Shown here in pieces: positions 14,876 to 24,696 of a DNA stretch of 43,816 nucleotides. The position numbers and the translations under genes are program-made. How positions within the stretch are numbered: position 1 is the stretch's first letter; each line of letters begins with the position of its first letter. The notes under the pieces were generated by a model. The model saw only the letters and a list, made by a program, of their open reading frames with translations. It ran no database searches and was not told the DNA's origin. This stretch comes from a virus, in the IMG/VR virus record IMGVR_UViG_3300024346_000139, positions 1 to 43,816 of that record. One strand, 5' to 3'.

Positions 14876-16180
14876 ATGCTAAACGAAGCGAACAAAGATA
14901 TTCTATTAAAAGCTTTTTGCGGAATTGAGTTTGAATTTTATTCAAACCATTCGGTTGAACAGACTGCTGAAATGCTTGGAAAGGTACTGAACCGAAAGGT
15001 CAGAGTCGAAGAAAAAGCACACTCGGACTTCAAACCTTCCGATAGAGAGTTTAAGATAGAACCCGATATGTCAGGTGGTGCCGGTCTCATGGAAATGGTG
15101 ACCGGCGCACTTGCATATACTGATGCAAGATTGATTATTATCAAGACTCTAGCGTGGATTCAGGAAAATGGATACACTACAGATAGAGCAGGTATCCACT
15201 TGAATGTTTCTTTTGATAAGAAGCAGGTGGGTGCAAATTTCATCACACATATGAATACTCTTAAGTTTATTCTTGACTTTAAAGAGGATCAGGTTTATAA
15301 GTTCTTCCCTGAAAGAAGGGACCTCGTTTACGCAAAGTCTATTAAGTATATTCTACCTAAAAACGAGTTGTTTAACTTTGATGAAAACCACATCTCAAAA
15401 CAGCAGTTTAAATATCCAGATACTAAGTATTATGGTGTTAACTTCTTAAAGCAAAATGATGGCTATCTAGAGTTTAGATATCTAGGTGGTAAAGACTACG
15501 AGAAGAAGACTACAACAATCCTACATTTATTGGACCTGTTCTTGATTCAGCTTTGGAATGCGTGTGTTAATCCAGATTTGAATGAGTTGAACAGACTTGA
15601 ACTACGTAGGATCATGAACAAGTTAAAACCAACATATGATCTATACAAGGACCACAGAAACTTTAAGAACTTTCAGAATATTAAGTTTACACTTGATTTA
15701 AGTCCTGATGGTGGTAATCGTGGTGAAACGATAGATATGTATTGGGATCAGATCAAGGAGCAAGTCATTAAGCTTATTACTGAAGGCGGTCTAATCGAGG
15801 GTCATATCAACTATGATACCGATAGATCTAAGGTTCAGGTTAAAGACGGTAAACTAATGGCAGCACATAACTTATCTGGTTATGAATTTGTTGATTGTGA
15901 GATTAGAGGCGAAATAAAAAGAAGTGATTTATATCGTTGCAAAATTGAAGGTGCTGATCTACAAAGCTGTAATCTATTTCAATCAACATCTATTAAAGGT
16001 TCTAAGGTACAATCATGTTATACGCATGCAAGTTGTACCCTAGAAGACTGTTATGTATTTGGCGTTGACAGTATTTTTAAAGGTAAAATGAAAGCGGGTA
16101 TCTTCAGAGAGGGTGGATACAGCGAAAAACATGCACAATTCGACGGAACTGAAATTGTGAACTCTACAAAAATAGACTAA
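14876..16180 (+). CDS. Amidoligase-like protein fused to pentapeptide-like repeats
   Basis: 434 residues. Residues 14-21 (FCGIEFEF) match the GVEIEF start of the glutamine-synthetase-like amidoligase family (Pfam Amidoligase_2). The later signatures are in order: LMEMVTGAL (71-79) for the E-x-V-x-P-x-L element, AGIHLNVSF (105-113) for G-x-H-x-H/N-V, and GYLEFRYLGG (196-205) for x-x-E-F-R. Such enzymes are predicted to join amines or amino acids to carboxylates using ATP. The second His of the GxHxH motif is Asn here. Residues about 334-405 are pentapeptide-like (LSGYEFVDCEIRG; ADLQSCNLFQSTSIKGS). Substrate unknown; virion protein, cell wall or nucleotide are all possible. It lies in the late cluster just before wedge genes. 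Confidence 0.7.
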   Translation: MLNEANKDILLKAFCGIEFEFYSNHSVEQTAEMLGKVLNRKVRVEEKAHSDFKPSDREFKIEPDMSGGAGLMEMVTGALAYTDARLIIIKTLAWIQENGYTTDRAGIHLNVSFDKKQVGANFITHMNTLKFILDFKEDQVYKFFPERRDLVYAKSIKYILPKNELFNFDENHISKQQFKYPDTKYYGVNFLKQNDGYLEFRYLGGKDYEKKTTTILHLLDLFLIQLWNACVNPDLNELNRLELRRIMNKLKPTYDLYKDHRNFKNFQNIKFTLDLSPDGGNRGETIDMYWDQIKEQVIKLITEGGLIEGHINYDTDRSKVQVKDGKLMAAHNLSGYEFVDCEIRGEIKRSDLYRCKIEGADLQSCNLFQSTSIKGSKVQSCYTHASCTLEDCYVFGVDSIFKGKMKAGIFREGGYSEKHAQFDGTEIVNSTKID

Positions 16181-16185
16181 AGAAA

Positions 16186-17022
16186 ATGGGAGATATTTTC
16201 GAAGGTAACTTAGGTGATTTAACAACACCACCATCGTATGATCCAAACTGCTTGAATGATTTCATCGATGAGATTGCAAGTGAGGTAACAGGTTCTTGTA
16301 TGATTCCTATGAATCTGCCTAGAGCCGAGGTATACAATATTATTAAAAGAGCAAAGAAGTGGTTCTACAAGAACTATGAGTACTCAATGACTGAGAACTT
16401 CTTGTATATTCCTTTAGAGGCATTCCAGTCTGAGCACTTTAAAAATCGTAGGGCCCTAACTATGCCTGGTGAAAACCCAGCGACTGGAGGTAACGAAGTC
16501 TATTCTATCTACGCTGTTGCTATGGTTGGATCTAGATATGGTGCTGGTTCTTCTATTACATTTACAACAGGTGACTTTGATATTCAAAGAGCCCTATTTG
16601 GTTCTTTATATTCAGGCGGTTCATCTGTTGTTGAAGGTGCTGAGAACCTACAATACTATGTGATCAACGAATCATTCTTTGACATGGCGCGCCAGATCTT
16701 AGAAAATCCACTATCGTTCCACTACTCACAACAGACTCATGAACTTAAGTTCACAGGTCAAACACCAAACAAGCCTGTTATTCTTGAGATCTATGAGACT
16801 ATTCCTGATTGTGCTCTGTTCGGTGACGAGATCTTCTTTAGATATGTTGCTGCGAAGGTAAAGGTTTCTCTTGGTCAGAAGCTAGCTATCTTTGGCTACA
16901 ATCTACCTGGTAACATTACTATCAATGCTGATGTTATCCAGTCTATGGGACAGGAAGAACTTGATAAGGTAATCGAAGAGATCAAAACAGACGAAGGTAC
17001 AGATTGGATGTTCCATTCTTAA
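16186..17022 (+). CDS. Virion structural protein, neck/baseplate type
   Basis: 278 residues. N-terminal helices (residues 20-75) include IPMNLPRAEVYNIIKRAKKW; the C-terminus has a helical FFRYVAAKVKVSLGQKLAIF, then GYNLPGNITINADVIQ and an acidic helix. I recall this Leu-Pro-Gly-(x)-Ile-x-(Asn/Leu)-(Asp/Ala) ending from neck or head-tail connector proteins of large myoviruses, but am not certain. It starts 5 bases after the amidoligase stop and lies immediately upstream of gp25, so a baseplate role is equally possible. Confidence 0.75.
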   Translation: MGDIFEGNLGDLTTPPSYDPNCLNDFIDEIASEVTGSCMIPMNLPRAEVYNIIKRAKKWFYKNYEYSMTENFLYIPLEAFQSEHFKNRRALTMPGENPATGGNEVYSIYAVAMVGSRYGAGSSITFTTGDFDIQRALFGSLYSGGSSVVEGAENLQYYVINESFFDMARQILENPLSFHYSQQTHELKFTGQTPNKPVILEIYETIPDCALFGDEIFFRYVAAKVKVSLGQKLAIFGYNLPGNITINADVIQSMGQEELDKVIEEIKTDEGTDWMFHS

Positions 17023-17025
17023 ACT

Positions 17026-17034
17026 GATATATAA
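17026..17034 (+). promoter_or_regulatory. Putative late promoter (GATATATAA)
   Basis: GATATATAA ends 8 bases before ATG 17043 (gp25). A T4-like start site would give an almost leaderless message. Confidence 0.5.
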
Positions 17035-17042
17035 ACTTAGCA

Positions 17043-17399
17043 ATGGAATTCTATATTAGAGCTTACGGTGATCCTAACTTTGATCCATATAAAATCCACT
17101 CTGAGAGTGAGATTTCAATGGTTCTTACACAACTCGAAACCATTCTTTTCACAAAGAGGGGTGATGTTATGGGTGAACCATTACTAGGAGCTAATCTAGA
17201 AGACCTTGTGTACACATTAAACTATAACGAAGGGCAGATTCGAGGACTCATTGAAGAGCAAATTGAAATGTTCTCACCGTTAGCACAAAAATATAACACG
17301 CAAGTGTCTGTATCTTTCTTTAAAGGGACTGTACGTGACATTGCGCAAATTGACATTGTAGTTGATTCTAAGTATCAAGTCGGTGTCTACATAAATTAA
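17043..17399 (+). CDS. 25: Baseplate wedge protein gp25
   Basis: 118 residues; T4 gp25 has 132. It carries the GPW/gp25 signature: an N-terminal strand, a helix ending LFTKRGDVMGEPLLGANLED (residues about 35-54), then LVYTLN and a long helix IRGLIEEQIEMFSPLAQKY, and a final pair of strands. The E-P-x-x-G motif is the part that is conserved across contractile systems from T4 to type VI secretion (TssE). It forms the wedge core beside gp6 and next to the sheath. The gene is directly followed by gp6, as expected for the (gp6)2-gp7-type wedge heterotrimer. Confidence 0.9.
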   Translation: MEFYIRAYGDPNFDPYKIHSESEISMVLTQLETILFTKRGDVMGEPLLGANLEDLVYTLNYNEGQIRGLIEEQIEMFSPLAQKYNTQVSVSFFKGTVRDIAQIDIVVDSKYQVGVYIN

Positions 17400-17411
17400 T
17401 AAACCCTATCA

Positions 17412-19241
17412 ATGGCTGATTTTAACTTTCTTAGTGCCGCAAGAGTCAAGGCTACCCAAATTCAGGAGGATACTAAATCGTATTTGAGCAGGGTTTATGG
17501 TCGTGCCAATAATCTATTTACTTCAGCTTCTCCATTTGCGCAAATGGTCAAGGTGGCTTCAGAGCTTACTGAGATGATCATGTACTATGTTGAAGACGCT
17601 ACTGTTGAGCAGAATATTTTAACAGCTCAACAACCTGAATCAATCTATGGCCTAGCCGCTCTTACAGGTCACAATGCAACTAGAGGTTTCTCTGCTATGG
17701 GCGAAATTGAAATCGCATGGCAGCCAGGCCAACAAGACACTATTGCAGGTGAAACTCTATACATCTCTAGCAACACTGTTATTAAATCACAGAACAATGG
17801 CTTAAAGTATCTACTAAGATCTTCTGATGATATTATTCCACTACTTAAGTCTGAAAGAAACTTTATTAGAATACCTATTATTCAAGGTGAGGTACAGAGA
17901 CAATCTCTTACTGGTACTGGTGAACCGTTCCAAACCTTTAATGTTCAGACTGGCGGTGCTACAGCACATGACAAGGTATATGTTTCAGTAAATGGTGAAC
18001 AATGGACTGTATACAATAGCCTTTACGATATGAACGCAACGACTAGAGGTGTTGTTATTAGAACTGGTGTTACTGGTGGTATTGATCTTTTCTTTGGTAA
18101 TGGTAACTTCGGTATGATGCCTAATCTAGGTGCATTCATCCTAGTTGAATATATTAAAACAGGCGGTTCTGCAGGTAACCTAGGAGATGCTCCTGATATC
18201 ACATTTGAATTTGAAACAGCCGGCTTTGATAGTATCGGTAATGAATATAACTTAAACAACCTTATCGAGGTTAGAGTAACTTCAGCTCCTAAGATGGGTG
18301 CTGACCCTGAGTCAATTGAATTTACAAAGCTTATTGCACCTCTAAACTCAAAGTCATTTGTGTTGGCTACACCAGAGAACTACGAGCACTTCCTGGCGCG
18401 TTATAACATGTTCTCTTACATCGATGCATACAACCTGACTGATGATCAATACTTAGACGATGACAACGTTATGTACCTATTCTTGTTACCAGACGTTAAG
18501 TCTAAGCTAAGAACAGGACATGACTATTTCTCTATGCCTAAAGAAGAGTTCTTCTTTATGGAGTCTGAACTAGAAGGTATTAGAGAGGCTATTGAACTTT
18601 CAGGCCAGCAGATGGTAACTACTGAGATTTCGTTTGTGAATCCAAAGGCTAAGATGTATGCAATGAATGTTTGGATCAGACACTTTGAAGGCTTTGATGA
18701 AGTTAAACTTATGAGTGTTGTAAGAAGCAAGATTTCACAATATATCCTTTCTATTACAAGACGTGATAGACTTCCTAAGTCAGACATCGTTGCACTACTA
18801 GAAGGTATTGATGGTATTGATTCTGTAAACGTACAGTTTCTATCTAAGGCGGAAGAAGATGCCATGAGAACTGGAACGTATACGGTTACACAAACTACTA
18901 TTACACCACAAACTCCAGTACTTGAAGATGTTGGTAACGGTAAAAATAGAATGATGTTCTTTAAGAAGACTGTTACTTCTAGCACTGTTACATTTGATAA
19001 GACTCAAGGTATTCCAGCTGAAGTAAGACAGAATGTTACAGGTCTTGATGAGTTTGGTGATATCGTCTTGAGTAAAGAAGAAGTTGCTATGTTTAGAGGT
19101 GGATGGGCAGATAGAGACGGTGCTACAGTAAATGACTCTGCTAGAATCGGTGAATTGGCTGCACTTTCTATTAACTTTAGTAAGCCTATCCCAAGATCAG
19201 TATATACACAAATACAGTCAGCAAATAGAAGAGCATTATAA
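17412..19241 (+). CDS. 6: Baseplate wedge protein gp6 (gpJ-like)
   Basis: 609 residues; T4 gp6 has 660. The N-terminal 90 residues are helical (SPFAQMVKVASELTEMIMYY), followed by beta domains, including GVVIRTGVTGGIDLFFGNGN and FILVEYIKTGGSAGNLG, patterns typical of gp6/gpJ baseplate proteins. The C-terminal part has the helical IREAIELSGQQMVTTEISFV dimer-type region. gp6 makes the dimerising wedge core that links six wedges in a ring around the hub. Its stop overlaps the next ATG (TAATG). Confidence is high from sequence pattern and the gp25 neighbour. Confidence 0.85.
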   Translation: MADFNFLSAARVKATQIQEDTKSYLSRVYGRANNLFTSASPFAQMVKVASELTEMIMYYVEDATVEQNILTAQQPESIYGLAALTGHNATRGFSAMGEIEIAWQPGQQDTIAGETLYISSNTVIKSQNNGLKYLLRSSDDIIPLLKSERNFIRIPIIQGEVQRQSLTGTGEPFQTFNVQTGGATAHDKVYVSVNGEQWTVYNSLYDMNATTRGVVIRTGVTGGIDLFFGNGNFGMMPNLGAFILVEYIKTGGSAGNLGDAPDITFEFETAGFDSIGNEYNLNNLIEVRVTSAPKMGADPESIEFTKLIAPLNSKSFVLATPENYEHFLARYNMFSYIDAYNLTDDQYLDDDNVMYLFLLPDVKSKLRTGHDYFSMPKEEFFFMESELEGIREAIELSGQQMVTTEISFVNPKAKMYAMNVWIRHFEGFDEVKLMSVVRSKISQYILSITRRDRLPKSDIVALLEGIDGIDSVNVQFLSKAEEDAMRTGTYTVTQTTITPQTPVLEDVGNGKNRMMFFKKTVTSSTVTFDKTQGIPAEVRQNVTGLDEFGDIVLSKEEVAMFRGGWADRDGATVNDSARIGELAALSINFSKPIPRSVYTQIQSANRRAL

Positions 19242-19516
19242 TGGCAGACGAACTATACAGAGGCCTTTGGAAATACAAGTTAGGAAAGCGATATGATATT
19301 GCTAAGTCTTCTAACGATAGTAGACTAAATGAAGGCAGAGACTACACGAATGACTTGATGCTTAAAGGCCTATCGAGACACATTACTCGTAATGATACAA
19401 TGCTTGATTTCGTTAGATTCATTCAAGATATGTTTGTGAACGGTGTTAAGACCGTAACACAATTAAAACTATACAAGGCATTTGCAATGCCGAAAGACTA
19501 TTTAAAAGTTAAGTAA
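19241..19516 (+). CDS. Small protein between gp6 and gp7-like genes
   Basis: 91 residues, linked to both neighbours by TAATG overlaps. It is basic (ELYRGLWKYKLGKRYDIA at the start) and helical in the second half. T4 has no gene between 6 and 7. It may be a baseplate assembly factor or small wedge part; no family recognised. Confidence 0.7.
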   Translation: MADELYRGLWKYKLGKRYDIAKSSNDSRLNEGRDYTNDLMLKGLSRHITRNDTMLDFVRFIQDMFVNGVKTVTQLKLYKAFAMPKDYLKVK

Positions 19517-22194
19517 TGAGGTACCAGGGGCTTAGATTCTTTAATGGCATGAACACTGAAATTGAGCTGAGCTTTGACTCGGCACTCGGTGCTTATACTG
19601 GTACTCTAAACCTAAATGAGGTTTCAACAGGTCTATACGAAGCTGCTACTATCTTTATTCTAGAAGAGGTTGTTACACAATATGGTGCAGCATCCCTTAT
19701 GACACCAATTGGTTCTAACGTTGGTTCTCAATTTATGTTTAAGTTTGCGGACACTGAATATACTAGTAAAGATATCAATCTCTTTACAGCGTCACTATCC
19801 GATGGTGATGTTTCTATTTCTATTGAGGATTCGGTTTACTTGGATCCACAAGATAACTCAATTGCAGTTAGTACACTTGATGGCATTCATACTGTAAGTG
19901 GCGCATCTACTAGAGAGGCACTTCAGGTAAACGTTGCCCTAAACTCTCAAGTTGAAGGACCTCACTTTAGATACCTACATGTTGTTGATGTAATTGATAA
20001 CACTCTTGTTGTTGAGATCGAAGTATATGGTGAGACTGTTGCTGAAGAAGAAAGACTTTCTGTTCTACTTAGTAACCTAGGTGCAAACTTTACTGCATCT
20101 GATCAGTTCCTTTTTAAGGATCATGACATCAACGAGGTAGCTCCTGACTGGATTCTTATCAATAGAAAGCGTAGAGAACTTCTACTAGAACTTTCAAATA
20201 TCAAACCATTCGTTGGAACATATAAGGCTCTTGTAAATGCTATTAAGTTCTTTGGATATAACAACCTTACACTTAAAGAATATTGGTTAGTCATTGACGA
20301 TAGATCACCTATGTTTGGTAAACTTAAGGCATTTGAAGTACCTAACTCTTCAAAGGGTGCTTATGTCTCTAACAAACTTATGGGTGTTAGACTGCCTTCT
20401 TCAACATATAAGAAGACATCTAGATTTGGTCTATTCTATAAACTAAACACACCTAATGGTAACTTTGACAAGTGGGATATTCCAGAAGTTGATGAAGTAT
20501 TTGACTTCACAGCTGACGAGGTACTAATCAAGCTTTATGGTCTTAAGTCTAAACTACAGCGTGAATATCTACCACTAAATGCCAAGATCATTGACATCAT
20601 TGGTGAGGCCGACTATTTCACGAACTATAATACAAATATCTGGAATAACCAGAATCCTATTACTACCATGACAGCTGGTGTGGAACCTAAGATTGAGATC
20701 CACAACGCTGAAGCTTTTATCGAAGATTTAAATTTAGTTTCAAATCTTTATACTGGTAAGGAACAAAACTTTGAAAATCTGTCAAGTGTTGACAGGGCTA
20801 CCTTATATGCCGACACACTTGCATTCTATAATAACTATTACAATTTAACTCGCACAACGTTTGCTGATATTACAGAGGCTCTTCCTATTGGTGCTCCTAT
20901 TATGCTTGAGTGTACCTCTTTTGATGACACATGGGATGCAGCCATGTTTACTTGGGATGATGCTGAGTCTTACATCACTTGGTCTAATTGGTGGAAGCGC
21001 AATGTGTATGAACTAAGATGGACAATCACAGGTCCTAAGAACTGGAAGCAGGTGATCACAGGATCTATTGATGATGTACTAAAGGTTGCTATAGCACTTC
21101 CATACAAAGGAACCTATTCAGTTGTCTTCGAACAAATTGATCTATTCAATAACACTACAGTTCTAAGATACCCTAATTCTATTGAAGTTAAGATGAAGCA
21201 GGTTGAGATCTATGGTGTTTATAGATGGATGGATCGTGAGAAATATGATTGGTTCTCTTCTAATTTTAAGTGGGGTCAAGCAGGTGGTTCATGGAGCTTT
21301 CCACAACAGAACGATGATACAGTTGACCAAGAGATTGGTACACTTTATTTGACTCTTGATAGGGCTAACTATTTACATGATGAGACTGATGGTATTAACT
21401 TCTCTATGGTTAGAAGATATCTAGATCCATCTTCTCCTACTGGATACTCAGACACAACAGGGCCATACTTCTGGAAGAATCTTAAAAAGCATGTATGGAA
21501 TGATGGTAAACACACTTGGTGGGATGCAACTCACGTAGGTGCTGATGTGGCCGCTTCATTTAAGATCACACAAGCTGACATTGATTCAATCATTGAAATC
21601 AAACATCAAGTAAGTGAAGGTGTCTATGCATACGGTTATGCTACGATTAACTTTGATCTTAATGACCCACTTGACTTGCCATCTTGGCAACAAGCAGCGG
21701 ACGATCTAAATACATCTACAGATCCTATCATCTCTAAATTCAATTATAACCCAGTGTTTATTGATAATAATAATGATGGTTTTAATGACGAGTGTCTGTA
21801 CATTCTAGCAGTCGGTAAGGAGTATTCTTCATCCTATGATTTTGTAACAGTTGATCAGGCATCAACTAGCCCTACTGTTGTAACTATTGATGCTAGACAG
21901 AATTATACACAACATAATCCAACATATAACGATGTTCAGATTGCTGAGGCACATGCTGAAATTGAACTACTTACACACATGACTTTCTCAGTAGATAAGT
22001 CTAGAATGCCTGGTAAGTTAAAATATGACTGGAAACTACATAATACTAGTAAAGAAGTAGAGGATATATACTACAATAGTAAGTGGTTAACATATCTCTT
22101 TGAGCACAGGGGTGACTATACACTTGAGCTCGAAGTTACTGATGTTAACGGTAACACTAACAAACTGGTAAAAAACGCACTAACAATTAAATAA
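19516..22194 (+). CDS. 7: Baseplate wedge protein, gp7-like, with PKD-like domains
   Basis: 892 residues; T4 gp7 has 1032. Residues about 204-258 hold a patch I associate with wedge proteins: DINEVAPDWILINRKRRELL, then IKPFVGTYKALVNAIKFFGY and a following KEYW. Later regions look like Ig/PKD-type folds: residues about 490-550 (ELRWTITGPKNW, YKGTYSVVFEQID) and the last 70 residues (KYDWKLHN, HRGDYTLELEVTDVNGN). Order 25-6-x-7 agrees with the T4 wedge. The gp7 name is by context and this patch; a P2 gpI-like assignment is an alternative for the N-terminal half. Confidence 0.65.
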   Translation: MRYQGLRFFNGMNTEIELSFDSALGAYTGTLNLNEVSTGLYEAATIFILEEVVTQYGAASLMTPIGSNVGSQFMFKFADTEYTSKDINLFTASLSDGDVSISIEDSVYLDPQDNSIAVSTLDGIHTVSGASTREALQVNVALNSQVEGPHFRYLHVVDVIDNTLVVEIEVYGETVAEEERLSVLLSNLGANFTASDQFLFKDHDINEVAPDWILINRKRRELLLELSNIKPFVGTYKALVNAIKFFGYNNLTLKEYWLVIDDRSPMFGKLKAFEVPNSSKGAYVSNKLMGVRLPSSTYKKTSRFGLFYKLNTPNGNFDKWDIPEVDEVFDFTADEVLIKLYGLKSKLQREYLPLNAKIIDIIGEADYFTNYNTNIWNNQNPITTMTAGVEPKIEIHNAEAFIEDLNLVSNLYTGKEQNFENLSSVDRATLYADTLAFYNNYYNLTRTTFADITEALPIGAPIMLECTSFDDTWDAAMFTWDDAESYITWSNWWKRNVYELRWTITGPKNWKQVITGSIDDVLKVAIALPYKGTYSVVFEQIDLFNNTTVLRYPNSIEVKMKQVEIYGVYRWMDREKYDWFSSNFKWGQAGGSWSFPQQNDDTVDQEIGTLYLTLDRANYLHDETDGINFSMVRRYLDPSSPTGYSDTTGPYFWKNLKKHVWNDGKHTWWDATHVGADVAASFKITQADIDSIIEIKHQVSEGVYAYGYATINFDLNDPLDLPSWQQAADDLNTSTDPIISKFNYNPVFIDNNNDGFNDECLYILAVGKEYSSSYDFVTVDQASTSPTVVTIDARQNYTQHNPTYNDVQIAEAHAEIELLTHMTFSVDKSRMPGKLKYDWKLHNTSKEVEDIYYNSKWLTYLFEHRGDYTLELEVTDVNGNTNKLVKNALTIK

Positions 22195-22205
22195 AATACA
22201 AACAA

Positions 22206-22760
22206 ATGGCGACTATTACAAACATTCAAGGTACAGACAGCCTATCAGCTTCTAGGGTTACATTGAACGATAATTTTACAGCTATCAACGATGAGTTGGT
22301 TACTGTAACTGCTAAGTTGGATCCTGTTACTGGTAACCTAACTGGTATTGCTGCAGCTGAAGCTACTAGCGTACTAGTTGATGGTGGTCTTGCTGCTGAA
22401 TTTAAAACTGCTGGTAACACTCTTACAGCTGCTACTGCAGTTGACGGTGAAATTACTTTCAATGACGCAGTTATCTACGACAAGGAGATTATCACAACTT
22501 CAATGCCTGCTGCACTTGGTTTCGATTCAAACACATACATGATCGATTCTGGCGCAACACCAATTACACTTAATGCAGCTGAAGAGGGACAGCAAATCAC
22601 ACTTATTGCAAATGATGCAGCTGGTGTACAATTCGCTGTAGTTGGTAACATTGCAGGTGTATCTACTTCTATTGATATCCAACAATACGGTACTCTTACT
22701 CTAAGATATATCGGTGCATCTTGGTACATCCTAGGTTCGTTCAACGTAACGATCGTATAA
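22206..22760 (+). CDS. Short fibre or baseplate-decoration protein
   Basis: 184 residues, Ala/Thr-rich and beta-rich. The N-terminus SLSASRVTLNDNFTAINDEL has the N-D-N-F-x-x-I pattern also visible at the start of the collagen-like fibre at 32603 (VNYNFDQI). Such starts often attach fibres to the baseplate and trimerise. The C-terminal strands end TLRYIGASWYILGSF, a pattern common in phage beta-sandwich or fibre tips. It may be a small trimeric fibre. Confidence 0.65.
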   Translation: MATITNIQGTDSLSASRVTLNDNFTAINDELVTVTAKLDPVTGNLTGIAAAEATSVLVDGGLAAEFKTAGNTLTAATAVDGEITFNDAVIYDKEIITTSMPAALGFDSNTYMIDSGATPITLNAAEEGQQITLIANDAAGVQFAVVGNIAGVSTSIDIQQYGTLTLRYIGASWYILGSFNVTIV

Positions 22761-22767
22761 TTGAAAA

Positions 22768-22779
22768 CGGCTTAAGCCG
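22768..22779 (+). other. Perfect palindrome CGGCTTAAGCCG
   Basis: A 12-base perfect palindrome stands in the 42-base gap after 22760. As RNA it would form a 4 bp GC stem with loop TTAA. There is no T-run, so it is a weak terminator candidate or a processing/pausing site. Confidence 0.35.
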
Positions 22780-22802
22780 ATAAAAGAATAATTAGGCATT
22801 AA

Positions 22803-24695
22803 ATGGCAACACCATTAGTAAGAAAAGTTCAAGAGCAAGGCGGAACTATGTTCGCGTTTGCTTCTGCGGCTAGAGATTTAACTAGAGCGCAAGGAGACCC
22901 GGATTTGAAGTTCGAGTTCTCTCACTATGCTCTATTGGATCTTCCAGAAGTAAATGCTGGTACAACTGCCAACTCTATTAAATGGGAAAACTTGTATGAA
23001 GGGGCTACGCCATGGTCACTTCCTACGCTTTCTACAGATGATAACGAGAACTGGTCAATGTCATTTCAGAACTATGCTCTAAACCTAGAGGAGATCATTA
23101 GAAATGACGATGACTTTGATCCTGTAATGTATCAGTCAGATGCCGAGAAAATCTTCTTTAAGTATCTTGCAGCTCTTGACTCTTTTAAGATTCAAGCTGC
23201 TTCATCTTCAGAGGCTCTTTCTACTTTAGGTAGATACGTAGAACTTCCTAATGCAACTGGTACTGGTAGTGATTACACAAGACTGATTAAGTATCTTGGT
23301 ACTATCGACGTAATCAACGATAAGAATTACGCAGCTAACACATACCAAGAGGTATTCATTAACGTTCCTACTTCAGTTGGTTATACACCAACAGTTCTTC
23401 TTAAAGAAGACACATACAATACAACTAGCCTGACTCTAACTCCAGGCACAAATATTAATGGTAGATCTAGCCATCCAGATTCTCTAAGTGTACTATCGTT
23501 GCATGATATTGATGGTGTTACTCCAGTATATGATATCAATACAAATACTACACCAGCTGTAGGTATTGATTTCAACGAGGCTAGCTACTATGCAGTTAAC
23601 GTAAATTCTTCTATCAATACTCTACATGATTTTTCACAAAGAGGTGGTAACTTTACGTTTAATGCTGTTCTAGTTTACTATGATTTGTACTCACAAACAA
23701 ATCCTGGTAACAGAGCTACAAACCTATACGGTATCCTTCTATTGGATCAGTTTCAAGATGGTAACATTAGAGAGCTTATCAAGTACAAGCCAAACTCTGT
23801 CACTGGTCTAAATGGTAATGCATACTCCTTAAAGCTTAATATCAAGTATAACACATCTCTTGATAATGTTGGCGTTGAGAATTCAATCAACGACTTTACA
23901 ACGTTCTCAATGGATTTGTTCTTTGATACTACTTCTGTTCTTGAGAATGCTACCAAGCTACTTATGCAAGCTAATGATAGATATGCCGGCATTCTTGACA
24001 GACTGAATGTGATGGAGAACATGGTTCTTTCATCTGAAGATGCACAAGAAATGTCTGCTCAAATTGCTAGTCTTCAAACTCAAGTTGAGAATGCTTCTCT
24101 TAATTATGCTGACGAAGCTTCTCTTCTAGACATGATCACTGAGATTAATAGAAGAGTTAATAGTATTGTAAACGGTACTATTCCAACAGAAGTACAATAT
24201 AATACTAACGTTGTTTTTGCAGGTCCTGGTATTGAGGTAGATAAGTCTACTGCAAACAAGATCAAGATTAATAACATTAATAAGGGTTATCAGTTCCCAA
24301 CTCTATTCCAATGGGATAATAATACAAGTGCAGTCGGTGTGAAGATCGATGCATTTGATCCTAATACTGCCGATCAATATGGTATGTATGTTAGACTAAA
24401 GGATTTCTCTAACATGCTTAGAGTTATTACTACGTCAACTACCGCGATTGAGGACGTAAATATATACATTGATGATTCTACATATAAGTGGACCAATGGA
24501 CAATCTTTCAAGATTGTTTTTGATAGTGTACTAAATATGGACGGATATAACATCAACATTTACACTGACAAGAAAGGTGGATGGCAGAATGTCGCTACAG
24601 TCGTAACAAGCGATTTAAATGCTTCTAAGCCATACATTGAAATGGTATGTGTAGATGAACTAACATTAACGTTTGCAACAGACGTACTAAGATAA
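22803..24695 (+). CDS. Tail/baseplate structural protein with central coiled coil
   Basis: 630 residues, near the size of T4 gp10 (602) but without a match I can name. Residues 1-370 are beta-rich and Asn/Thr-rich. Residues about 380-490 are helical and coiled-coil-like (LMQANDRYAGILDRLNVMEN; AQIASLQTQVENASLNYADE). The end is a small beta domain. It lies between the wedge genes and the two largest tail proteins; a peripheral baseplate or fibre-socket role is my inference. It is followed by the next gene after a single base. Confidence 0.75.
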   Translation: MATPLVRKVQEQGGTMFAFASAARDLTRAQGDPDLKFEFSHYALLDLPEVNAGTTANSIKWENLYEGATPWSLPTLSTDDNENWSMSFQNYALNLEEIIRNDDDFDPVMYQSDAEKIFFKYLAALDSFKIQAASSSEALSTLGRYVELPNATGTGSDYTRLIKYLGTIDVINDKNYAANTYQEVFINVPTSVGYTPTVLLKEDTYNTTSLTLTPGTNINGRSSHPDSLSVLSLHDIDGVTPVYDINTNTTPAVGIDFNEASYYAVNVNSSINTLHDFSQRGGNFTFNAVLVYYDLYSQTNPGNRATNLYGILLLDQFQDGNIRELIKYKPNSVTGLNGNAYSLKLNIKYNTSLDNVGVENSINDFTTFSMDLFFDTTSVLENATKLLMQANDRYAGILDRLNVMENMVLSSEDAQEMSAQIASLQTQVENASLNYADEASLLDMITEINRRVNSIVNGTIPTEVQYNTNVVFAGPGIEVDKSTANKIKINNINKGYQFPTLFQWDNNTSAVGVKIDAFDPNTADQYGMYVRLKDFSNMLRVITTSTTAIEDVNIYIDDSTYKWTNGQSFKIVFDSVLNMDGYNINIYTDKKGGWQNVATVVTSDLNASKPYIEMVCVDELTLTFATDVLR

Positions 24696-24696
24696 G

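Noticed and set aside
18524-18985. 153-residue open frame on the - strand inside gp6
   Set aside because: It is wholly within a confidently identified gene, on a strand that otherwise has no genes, and its translation has no recognisable domain.
22768-22779. Palindrome CGGCTTAAGCCG as a terminator
   Set aside because: The stem is only 4 bp with a loop of 4 and no T-run follows, so I list it only as a palindrome.
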